From: Darksidea phi
Lineage: Eukaryota > Ascomycota > Dothideomycetes > Pleosporales > Lentitheciaceae
DNA length: 64,000 bases
Direction: 5' to 3'
Assembly: GCA_030770425.1 (NCBI GenBank)
Contig: JASJFT010000002.1
Location: 593,994 to 657,993 of the forward strand
The position numbers and the translations under genes were made by a program. Of the stretch, positions 55,840 through 64,000 are shown piece after piece; positions within the stretch are counted from its first letter, which is position 1; every line of letters begins with the position of its first letter. A model generated the notes under the pieces. That model had not been told where the DNA came from. It made no database searches and worked only from the letters and a program-made list of their open reading frames with translations.

Positions 55840-56911
55840 CAGGCTGATGGCGGAAGCCACAGAAGGCTGACAGCTAAGACTTGCAATCTGAAGATGGTAG
55901 GCTGAAAGGTACCAGGCGAGGGATCATGGTGAATGCGGCTGTAAAACATTTTTGAACGTGATTATAGCGACACTCGGCGGTGCTTCGCCAACTGTCCGCA
56001 GACTCGAGCAAAGCCGCGAAGGTATCCGGAGGTATATCGACGGCGGCCGCCATTGGGTCAGTTTTCCAAGCTTCCGGTGAATATGTAGGCTTCTCGAAGG
56101 GGACGCGCCGAGGCGTCCAATCACTGCCTCCACACCTAGACGGCGCCTTCGTCCCTCGAGCAGGGGTCGACGACTGCGCTGGCAGCGTCAGGTTGCCTGA
56201 ACGCCTGCACAGAGGAGAGTTGATGGCGCGAGGAGGGATGGAAGGCAGGACGCGATGCGGAGGAGATGGTTCGCCTGGGGTCCAAGGCTGATTAGTCGCG
56301 CGGTGATGTTCGGCGCGCGTCTGTACAGGACCCAGGCGCGTCTGTACCGGACCCAGGGGCGTTGGACACGCAAAAGCAATGCGGTGCGAGGGTATGCAGG
56401 CCCCCGAAAGGGGTGGTGATGGCTGCCGATCGTGGCGGCCTCCAAAAGCAATGCCCATCGGACGATGGGGAGGAAGAGAGAGCGGCCGAATGCGTCAGCG
56501 CTAACCCGAAGCAGGCGCGCTGTGCCGCATTCCCGCATGCATCTTGCGCTGGGAGGCGGCGGTCGAGGTGGTGAGATGAGGAGAAAGAGACCATGGAGAG
56601 ACGCGCGCAAGTCGATAGCCGTCCGAAGCAAGACGCGATGGCAGCGCTTGGACGATGCTTACCAGGCAGCTTTACCCGGCACGTCTCCGGGTGCGGCCAA
56701 TGGGCGTTGGCTCGCACCGGCGGCCTGCATCACGGTGCTTGCCACCCTCTTAAAAGCTCGCGACGGCGTTTGACCCGCCGCGACAAAAGACACGACCGGC
56801 TCACCGTACGCCTGAGACCCCACGACCACCGCATCGGAAACATCCCCGACCCAACGCCTTGCCACCCCTGCCAGCGACTCGGTCCCCGCCGGGCCGTCGT
56901 CTTCAGGCGGC
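55840..56911. other. divergent intergenic, GC-rich, no gene seen
   Basis: About 1.1 kb between the zinc-finger gene (-) and the F-box-like ORF (+). Many overlapping ORFs run on both strands (55874-56458, 56188-56631, 56292-56717 and others), typical of GC-rich non-coding sequence. A direct repeat, ctgtac(a/c)ggacccagg(c/g)gcg, occurs near 56320-56360. Confidence 0.45.
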
Positions 56912-57494
56912 ATGAAGCGAGCCAGAGAAGATGTGCACATCTGGAGGGCAAGACTCTTCGCCAAACGCATCGTGACTTCGGACCGCGAGATTGCCGCCTT
57001 CGATGGCTGGAAAACCGACAAAGACTGGACCTCCTGGGAGCCCAGGGTGTACTTCAGCCAGCCCGTCGGCGACGGCTTCGAGAAGGGCTTGCAGTACGAC
57101 CCGCAGCCAAAATCAAGGCTGCTTCAGCTCCCCGCCGAGATACGCTGTCACATCTTGGGCCTTGCCCTGGCTCCCGAGATGATCTCGCAAAAGACCGATG
57201 TCGGCGGCATGGAGCAGGGCGACGCCGTGTGGATGAACACGTCCGCCATCATCTTTACCTGCAAGCAGCTGTATGCCGAGGGCAGAGCCTTGGCCGTGGA
57301 CAAACACACTTTTCCATACGAGAAGTTTCCGAAGAAGACGCGCTTGTGTGCGATTGGGAGCGATGATTGCTGGTATGTCTTCAATCGGTGAGTAGCTCGA
57401 CTTTTGTTCTGCGCGAGTAACTCTGACGGGCTGCAGGCTGAACGTTCTCTGCGACACCAAGACAAACGTGATTAAGCGCGTGTTCTATCGGTAA
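56912..57494 (+). CDS. F-box-like hypothetical protein, 177 aa
   Basis: Two exons, 56912-57387 and 57437-57494 (49 bp intron). Residues about 68-85 read RLLQLPAEIRCHILGLAL, the start of the fungal F-box/2EXR-like motif. It continues with IIFTCKQLYAEGRALAVDKHTF, a typical second part of this fold in ascomycetes. The protein is short and may be the N-terminal part of a longer family. It ends just 72 bp before the oxalate decarboxylase stop on the other strand. Such proteins often recruit substrates to SCF ligases, but a function is not shown here. Confidence 0.68.
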
Positions 57495-57565
57495 CCCCCA
57501 TCCCTCTCCCCGTCACCACTTGTGTGCGTTGAGGCAGAGCGGAACCTATTGAAGACTATATACCC

Positions 57566-59006
57566 TCACAGCTCCTCCCTGGCGTCACCAAGATCCGTGT
57601 GGGCCCTAATCGGGTCCTTCTCTGCATCCTGGATCGCATTCAGGAACTTCTCGCCTGATTTCTTGTCCGTCGCGAACAAGTGGTCAGCCACCATCTTCTT
57701 CGGCGTCTCGCCCAACCACTGGAACAAAGAGAAGTCCTGGAATTTCTCTGCACGGAAGATCTCCAACACCTCGACCGGTTCCTCGTCACTCAAGTTCTCG
57801 ATGAAATGGCCCATGTTCCTTGGGACGATCCCAACATCGCCGGCTTGATAATCAAACGTCCGTGCAGTTCCTTGTGCCGCGAAGATCGTCACCCGGGCCC
57901 GACCCTTGATGAAGTAGCTCCACTCATCAGCATTTGGATGCCAGTGCATCTCCCGCATCGCTCCGGGCTGGATATTGAGATGGGCTGCAGCTACACTCTT
58001 GGAGATGGCGAAGTTGGTGGAGTCTGTGATTCGGACTTGGCCTCCGGTGGTGTTGAGTGCCTCCTGAGCGAGCATTCTGTGGGTGAATTGCAGCTTGGAC
58101 TTCTTGTAGCCCTTGCCTGTAGGTATCTCCTTGTCGATCGAATCCGGGTTGCGACCCTGGAAGATGTACTTTTCTTTCTCGGGAATGGCTCTGAATACTT
58201 CAGGTGCTACCCGAAAATTCTCTGCGAGGACCTCTTTTGGTGTGCGCGCGACCCAATCGGTCAACAAGAAAGTCGATTCTTCGGAGAAGTTTCCATCGTC
58301 GAAGATCAGCAAGAATTCGGTTCCGTTGGGACTCAACCCCTGGAGGCTGTGCGGATGGCCAGACGGGAAATACCAAAGATCGCCCTTCTCCAGGTCGTCG
58401 ACAAAGCTACCCCCCTCCGTATCAAGCGCCGTGATCCGGACCTTGCCCTCCAAAACATACGCCCATTCGGCTTCTTTATGCCAATGGAGCTCTCGGATCA
58501 CGCCCTCTTCGAGACGCATGTTCACGCCAGCCAATTCCTTGCTCGTAGGAAGCTCGCGAATCGTCGTCTGGCGCGTCCATCCGCCCTCCTCAATGCGAAT
58601 GTGGGAGTCGGCGAACGACCAGCGCATGTTTTGCATGTCGCCATGGTCGGTACTGGGTGGGCGAACCAAGTCCGGGTTCTGGCGCTGTCGTTCTTTGTTT
58701 TGTGGACCCAGTATGCTCGCGCCGTCCCCATTCCTCTTACGCTGGTTAGCATGTGTACGTCTGACGTAATTCCGCGCGCTAGATAGCGTGGAAAGCCACG
58801 AGTTTGTGTGTATATAAAAAAACTCTACCGTAGCGATACGACAGAAGCGTGAGAATACTTACCCATGGTAGCGGATTAAGCTGGTCTCCAATCGCATCAA
58901 CCTTCTTGTCGTAGGGGTCGCGATAATCAGGCGTGTACGGATTCTCCACGGGCGCCGCCAAAGTACTGCAGGCGCCTAGCACGACGAACAGCGTTGACAG
59001 ATGCAT
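57566..59006 (-). CDS. oxalate decarboxylase, bicupin, secreted
   Basis: Two exons on the minus strand, 59006-58863 and 58735-57566; 437 aa. A signal peptide is evident (MHLSTLFVVLGACSTLAAP). Both cupins carry a Mn site: HWHKEAEWAYVLEGKVRI with GHPHS, and HWHPNADEWSYFIKGRARV with MGHFIEN. The loop FDDGNFSEESTFLLTDW matches the SENST lid of B. subtilis OxdC with the proton-donor Glu kept, favouring decarboxylase over oxidase. It converts oxalate to formate and CO2 outside the cell or in the wall. The acceptor at 58736 gives WRNGDGASILGPQN; an acceptor six bases upstream would add two residues. A 368-codon plus-strand frame runs antisense across it and is treated as a shadow. Confidence 0.92.
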
Positions 59007-59392
59007 GGCTCCACTTCAATTGGAGCTCTTGGATGAAGTTTGAGATGGTTGATTTGCGGGTTGATGTTGGCCTTCTTTATAACATGTCTCGGACGCATAC
59101 TTACCTGTTTCGGCTCCCACCTTCCCTGCGACAACGTCATGAGCTGCAGAGTTTCTCCAATAAGACTTACCCGTCGTCTTTCTCCCCACCGTTTCAGCGT
59201 CTCCATATTTCGCAATAATTATTGACTTTCCGGTGCTATCCCGAGGTTTCCGGCCATCCCGTATGATCCTGGGTCCGGTCTTTAACCGAGCACAACGATT
59301 CCCAATCTGCATATGAACCTAAATCCTCCTTTAAGATTCCACCAACAGCCCATCTCAGGTCCGAACCAACCTCAAACACACCTTCTGCAAGC
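59007..59392. other. divergent promoter region, no gene seen
   Basis: Between oxalate decarboxylase (-) and the DUF1275 gene (+). About 385 bp, expected to serve both promoters. Several short ORFs on both strands are not supported. Confidence 0.5.
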
Positions 59393-60256
59393 ATGAACAA
59401 CCGTAACTTGCACAATGACCGGGCCGCAGACGAGGAAACGCCGCTTCTGCATCGCCCGCCGAAGAGCTCGGATGTATCTCGGCGCTGGAGCCAGCTGAAG
59501 AAGCACATGAACGCAGATGTTAGCAAGAATTGGGCAGATCTGGTTCTACTATGGTGCTACATCATCACAGGGGTGCTAGACAGCTCTGCGACTGTCATAT
59601 GGGGTTCTTTCGTAAGCATGCAGACAGGTGCGTAAGAAGCCCTAGCCACGTGCATATTGTCTAAAGTGCTATCAGGGAATACTGTGTATCTTGGACTGGG
59701 TCTTGTAGCGCCATCTGAAGGCATCCGCTGGATCAAGGCATTAACGTCGATATCGTTCTTCTGCATTGGGTCGTTCTTCTTCAGCCGTTTCTACCGCCAA
59801 TTCTCGCCCGGCAAGCGTTGGGTCATTGTCGCATCATACTCTCTTCAGCTTCTTCTTATCGTTTTCGCAGCACTCATTGTCACCTTTGGAAACGACAGGT
59901 CGAACGGAATTGATTGGCAAGTGCTTGTACCGCTCGCCTCGGTCGCTTTCCAATCGAGCGGGCAGGCCGTCGCTAGTCGAGTCTTGAAGTATAACGGGCT
60001 TACGAGCGTGGTCCTAACAAGCAACTATAGCGATCTGTTCTCTGATCCCAAGATTCTGGCCGCGGACAACGTGGAGAGAAACCGAAGGCTTGCGGCGCCA
60101 ATCCTGCTGTTAGTTGGAGCCATGTTCGGTGGGCTCTGGGCTCATACAGAGATCGGACTTGCGGGTGCCTTGTGGACAGCTGTTGGACTGAAGGCAGTCG
60201 CTGTGGTTGCTTGGTTATTTTGGAAGGCTGAAAATGGTTCACCATCGTCGTCGTAA
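59393..60256 (+). CDS. DUF1275 (YoaK-type) membrane protein
   Basis: Two exons, 59393-59627 and 59676-60256; 271 aa. The N-terminus has ETPLL, a dileucine-like sorting motif. Five to six hydrophobic segments follow, with the family pattern around residues 50-85 (SSATVIWGSFVSMQTGNTVYLGLGL), where the intron lies in the Gly codon. The C-terminal half has QSSGQAVASRVLKYNGLTSVVLTSNY, also typical. DUF1275 proteins are found in bacteria and fungi; no transport substrate is established. It shares an intergenic region with the oxalate decarboxylase gene, but joint function is only a guess. Confidence 0.87.
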
Positions 60257-61007
60257 TGAAGCCGCCAGGCAATAGCGGCACGACTGCCTTCGCGTCGTCG
60301 CGCAAGAAGCAATCTTATTCGGGCTTAAGCTGCATAATGAGTCTATTGGGCACGATGAACCGACAGACAGCCATCCATGATATCTGTCATGCCCACGATA
60401 CCTCCATCGACGGTATGGAATGACCGCTACACGTTTGGGAACTTGCCTCGACGCAGTCGCTCCAAGCCGCGTGATTGGTCAAACCCCGCTATCTCACCCT
60501 TTATGTAAAACAAGTCAACTGGGTTGAGTAGTGAAGTTCCCGAGGAGTTAGACACACGGAACCAGTTGCTCTGAGTTCGAAAAATCTCTAAATATAATAT
60601 ATAAGCGACCTTAGCTATCGGGATGGATTCGTTCGGTTGTCGGACGGTCTTTGAGATCATAAACAGGCGTTATATCTTTACAATAGGAGTTCATAACGTG
60701 TTTCGTGTATCTTTTTTATTGTTATAGTGTCTGAGGCGATCCTTCCAATGCCTTCAAATTATGCATAGAGCCAAACTGTCGCATGAAACACTGTGCGCTG
60801 CAGGTGCAATTGGAACATTTATGCGCCCCACGATTCAACACTGCTCTCTGTCCCACCCCGTTTCCCCGCTTCTATTTATCCAAATGAGTTTCCAGAAGCT
60901 TTTCTTCACTTCAATCGAACCGGGCTGAAACTTTTCACTTCGTTGTGAGTTTGATCACCCTGGTACTCCATTTGTTCTAGCCTGCCCGCATCGATTTGGA
61001 GCATGCC
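60257..61007. other. intergenic, AT-rich, no gene seen
   Basis: About 750 bp. The stretch 60570-60730 is AT-rich (aaatataatatataagcg and a T-run). The last 100 bases before the next gene look like an ordinary fungal leader. Confidence 0.5.
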
Positions 61008-62489
61008 ATGGCGATCGCCAGAGATGAACGAAAGCTTCTCTCAAATTTTCCACGGCCACCACCGGGCCCACCTTCTTCAGCAAATCCTCCAGTTGTAATA
61101 CCAAGCCCACGTCCGTCGGACTTCGGCTTCATATCGGTTGGGCTGGATCACGAGGACGACGCAGATTCGCTCTACGATGGCCCCACGGAGAACACCAAAA
61201 GTAATGCTGCTTCGGCGCCAATACCAGCAATTTTACCGTCGGCGTACAATGGCAAACTACAACTAGTTCTCGACGACCCATCTTGGACATACTCGCCTTT
61301 AGATACAATTACTGGCTATGTTCTAGGATGGAATGCCGCGACGCATATTCAGATCATCTTAGAGGGCCGCACAAAGACGTACATACGCGAAGCCAAGATT
61401 AATTACAAAAGTCGGGCGCCGTTAACATACGAAAGCGTGTATCTCAGACCCACGACCAACAACGTGATTCCACGATTCTCTATCACTGTTCCGGACAGGG
61501 CATCTAGTGATCTTGAGAGACTCAATGAGATCGCGCCGAAGGATCTGCTATGTAGCCCATATTGGACGTCTGACTGGCCAGCAGAAGAGCCATACGAAAG
61601 CCGGGCTGGACATCCGCTGCCACCTTCCATGACCACGCCCGTTCGGAACCTGTATGCCTCCGGCTGGGGCCATATTTCGTACAAAGTGACCGCTGTCCGT
61701 TCCGAGCTTGACAACGCCACAGGAAGGTTGACACCGAATGCAAGCTGCCAAGTACCTATAAGGCTCACCACACGTCGGCTATTACCTACAAAGGTCCAAA
61801 AGCTCATAACCGATGCGCACCCGAATGCTACAGACTTGTCTATTCAAACCGCTCAGCTGTCGAAAGTAAGGCCGCTTTCAATACGCGAGCAACTGCGCGA
61901 CGCGTTCAATACGTCCGCTCCAACCTTCTACTTCAGGGCAAACACGTCTACGCCAAAGCTCTCAACACCTGGGGCGGACCTCAAAGTTTCCATATCCGTG
62001 GCAGTCCTCCCACCACCTCCGGGACATTGGTACAATTTCCCCATCCCCAACGTTACAATCGCTCGACTCCACTTTCGTCTGCGTTCGTATACAGGACTAC
62101 GTGTTCTGCGTCCCGCTCCAGAAGAGAAGAAACCAACAAAGTCGCACACCTTCAAAGAATACGAATTGGAGACGCATAAATCACCATCTGGCGCGACTTT
62201 CACGCCCAAAAACGGGGGTTTCGACGACCAGTCTTGCGTTAGCACCATCGCACTTCCAGACACGATCTTGCCTAGCTTCAAAACGTATAATCTCTGGAGA
62301 GGCTACAGACTTGAATGCGACGTCACGTTTTCAATAGCTGGAAAAGAGGCTTCTGCGAAGACGAAGAGCGACATAAACATTGTTGCTCGGCCTGCTGGAA
62401 GAGACGCGCGGCAAGAGGTGGAGGTTGAGGACGATGCTGCAAGCTTGCAGATTGCGCAAGCAACAGTGCAGACGGGTTTGAGAGTGTGA
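61008..62489 (+). CDS. arrestin-like fold protein, 493 aa
   Basis: Single exon from the first in-frame ATG at 61008; a TTG-led frame begins four codons upstream. After a Pro-rich N-terminus, residues about 80-150 show an arrestin-N pattern: YNGKLQLVLDDPSWTYSPLD, then ITGYVLG and THIQIILEGRTKTYI. A second beta-rich part at about 300-450 (ADLKVSISVAVLPPPPGHWY and later YRLECDVTFSI) may be the C-terminal arrestin lobe. Fungal arrestin-related proteins link Rsp5-type ligases to membrane cargo through PPxY motifs, but no clear PPxY is seen here. Membership rests on weak strand patterns. Confidence 0.7.
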   Translation: MAIARDERKLLSNFPRPPPGPPSSANPPVVIPSPRPSDFGFISVGLDHEDDADSLYDGPTENTKSNAASAPIPAILPSAYNGKLQLVLDDPSWTYSPLDTITGYVLGWNAATHIQIILEGRTKTYIREAKINYKSRAPLTYESVYLRPTTNNVIPRFSITVPDRASSDLERLNEIAPKDLLCSPYWTSDWPAEEPYESRAGHPLPPSMTTPVRNLYASGWGHISYKVTAVRSELDNATGRLTPNASCQVPIRLTTRRLLPTKVQKLITDAHPNATDLSIQTAQLSKVRPLSIREQLRDAFNTSAPTFYFRANTSTPKLSTPGADLKVSISVAVLPPPPGHWYNFPIPNVTIARLHFRLRSYTGLRVLRPAPEEKKPTKSHTFKEYELETHKSPSGATFTPKNGGFDDQSCVSTIALPDTILPSFKTYNLWRGYRLECDVTFSIAGKEASAKTKSDINIVARPAGRDARQEVEVEDDAASLQIAQATVQTGLRV

Positions 62490-63234
62490 TGAGGTTACTC
62501 AAATACCACAATACGAAAGCTCTTCAACAACTTACCAAGACGACGTGCTGTCGGGCCAAGGCAGCTTCGATTTTCGTTCGTATGCGGCTCGTCCCGCACT
62601 TGGAGAGCTTTTACGAAGCCCTAAATCATTCCTTAACTGCATCTTTTATTCAAGGCTTGCTTCGACAACGGTCGTGCATGCCGCTGAATTAATGCATACG
62701 ATATACCCGTTCCGAACTTCCGTTTGAACAGCTCGCTCAGCCTCAATGCCGTTCAGAACAACCGACATCGTTTTTCCGGGCGTCTTCTCCGTGCTGTTGC
62801 TTTAGCGCCCCATCTTCGGCCGTGCTAGCCAGCGATGGAGTTCCGGACTACCCCAATCGGGCAATCCGACAAAAGCTGCGGGAATATCGCCGGTGATGAC
62901 TACGATTTAAGCCAATCAGCAGCTTCTTGCTGATGATACACGCTTGATCTAGTGCTATCCCCACGGGGCCTTGCGCAAGTCCCCGCACAGCGGCGGTTCA
63001 ACATCGGCTAGCATTCCAAGGTGCGCCACCACGAAAGTCTTTGGAAGCTTAGGATGCTTGCTTGTAAAAAAAACCTCTTATATGCAAGACTTCTCCGCTA
63101 CGCGTATCTAGTCCAGACTGGCAGCATTTTGCGATCACTGCTAGAGTGTTGATGCTCTTAAAGGTTGCTCTGACTGACGCAAGTTTTTATTACATCACTC
63201 TAGAAGCGATCGCATTATTCTCCCTGCTACCAAC
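62490..63234. other. intergenic, no gene seen
   Basis: About 745 bp upstream of the sugar-transporter gene. Short ORFs at 62486-62727 overlap in different frames and fall in the probable 3' UTR of the arrestin-like gene. No repeat or RNA gene was seen. Confidence 0.5.
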
Positions 63235-64000
63235 ATGGGGAAGTTTTATGGCCTTACAGGCCTCAAACTTAATATTGCGATTGCCGTGGTAGCAGGCATC
63301 GATTTCGCCCTCTTCGGTTATGGTAAACTGCGGCCAACCCGGCCTTTCATCATAAGACATCTAACAATATCTAGATCAAGGTGTAATGGGTGGTCTTCTG
63401 ACCCTCCCCTCCTTCCTGCACCATTTTCCGGAGATCGACACTGCTCATCCCCCACCAGGAAGCACCGCCAGCCACGCCTCGAATATCCAAGGCATCACCG
63501 TTGGCGGATACACGCTTGGATGCTTTTTTGGCGCTGTTGCAACGATCTGGCTGGGTAACATGCTCGGAAGAAAGAAGACGATTTTTGTGGGGAGCTCGAT
63601 CATGATCGTGGGGGCTACGTTGCAGGCAAGCTCCTTTGGGCTACCGCAGATGATTGTGGGAAGATGGATTACGGGGTTTGGAAACGGCATGAATACTTCG
63701 ACGTGAGTATGCGTGCGTAAGGTCAAAGCTGGAGCGGATGACTGATGGGCTTGCAGTGTACCGACGTGGCAAGCAGAGACTTCGAAATCACATCGACGCG
63801 GGCAGATGGTCATGATTGAAGTACCGGCCCACCTAATGCAACATCCACATAGGTACTAATCACATATTCCAGGGCTCCCTCATCGTGTTTGGCGTAATGC
63901 TCAGTTACTGGATTGACCTCGGTTTCTCATTCCTCGAACCCAGCACCATATCCTGGCGCTTTCCCATCGCCTTTCAAATCGTGCTCGCCCTTTTCATCCT
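63235..64000 (+). CDS. MFS sugar transporter, partial at window end
   Basis: Four exons in the window, 63235-63322, 63375-63702, 63757-63820 and 63873-64000, with the gene continuing beyond. The visible 202 codons cover the first five or so membrane segments. Family marks: FGYDQGVMGGLLTLPSF (spliced Asp), the A-motif region GNMLGRKKTIFVGS, GRWITGFGNGMNTSTVPTWQ then AETSKSHRRGQMVMIEGSL, and SYWIDLGFSFLEPSTISWRF then PIAFQI. These are the sugar-porter signatures shared by fungal hexose and quinate permeases. The substrate is unknown, and whether the gene is intact cannot be judged without the rest. Confidence 0.87.

Noticed and set aside
56593..57366. 257-codon Arg/His-rich plus-strand ORF
   Set aside because: It overlaps the better-supported F-box-like gene in another frame and has composition typical of a shadow.
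57680..58786. 368-codon plus-strand ORF antisense to oxalate decarboxylase
   Set aside because: It mirrors the codons of a clear bicupin enzyme, has no domain, and such long antisense frames are expected in GC-balanced coding sequence.
57566..60256. Oxalate decarboxylase and DUF1275 gene as a functional pair
   Set aside because: They are divergent neighbours only; nothing in the sequence beyond position links them.

Overview
The window is a 64 kb piece of a filamentous ascomycete nuclear genome. Evidence: short GT-AG introns (mostly 46-60 bp), no operons, genes on both strands with 0.2-1 kb spacers, and a clear set of fungal housekeeping genes (COG1, a fused PABA synthase, YPT1, GGC1, EDE1, MED6, UTR4, SEC22). 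Gene content and the type of LTR element fit Dothideomycetes best, but the class is inference only. Splice junctions were assigned by eye from GT/AG sites, reading phase and family conservation, and every exon set reported sums to a whole number of codons.

Layout. 0.3-9.2 kb: a small orphan ORF, COG1, PABA/ADC synthase and an MFS transporter. 10.0-12.7 kb: YPT1 (Rab1) and the mitochondrial GTP/GDP carrier GGC1. 13.1-20.9 kb: an NAD-dependent epimerase/dehydratase gene cut in two by a full-length Ty1/copia retrotransposon (13795-20672, minus strand) with identical 139 bp LTRs, a 5 bp target duplication and one intact gag-pol ORF. 21.3-28.9 kb: a probable mitochondrial protein, EDE1 and a WWM1-like WW protein. 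29.2-36 kb: an FAD oxidoreductase, an amidase, an MMtag-domain protein and MED6. 36.2-43.3 kb: a Ran1/Ksp1-type kinase, a 3.2 kb stretch without a convincing gene, and UTR4 with unusually long introns. 44.5-47.1 kb: an ASXH/DEUBAD protein and SEC22. 47.7-56 kb, a more accessory block: an alpha/beta-hydrolase pseudogene with RIP-like stops, a CorA-like membrane protein with acidic repeats, and a fungal zinc-finger protein. 56.9-64 kb: an F-box-like ORF, a secreted oxalate decarboxylase, a DUF1275 membrane protein, an arrestin-like protein and the start of an MFS sugar transporter that runs off the window.

Functional links are loose: several genes serve membrane traffic (COG1, YPT1, SEC22, EDE1, possibly the arrestin-like and TDA3-like proteins), but they are scattered and not a cluster. 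No secondary-metabolite cluster, CRISPR array, rRNA or convincing tRNA gene was seen.

The most unusual item is in the copia element. Between integrase and reverse transcriptase its polyprotein carries about 225 residues with five tandem Cys6 modules, at least two with exact Zn(II)2Cys6 spacing, the DNA-binding fold otherwise typical of fungal transcription factors. The element also has a primer-binding site that matches the anticodon arm of initiator tRNA-Met (half-tRNA priming) directly beside the 5' LTR.
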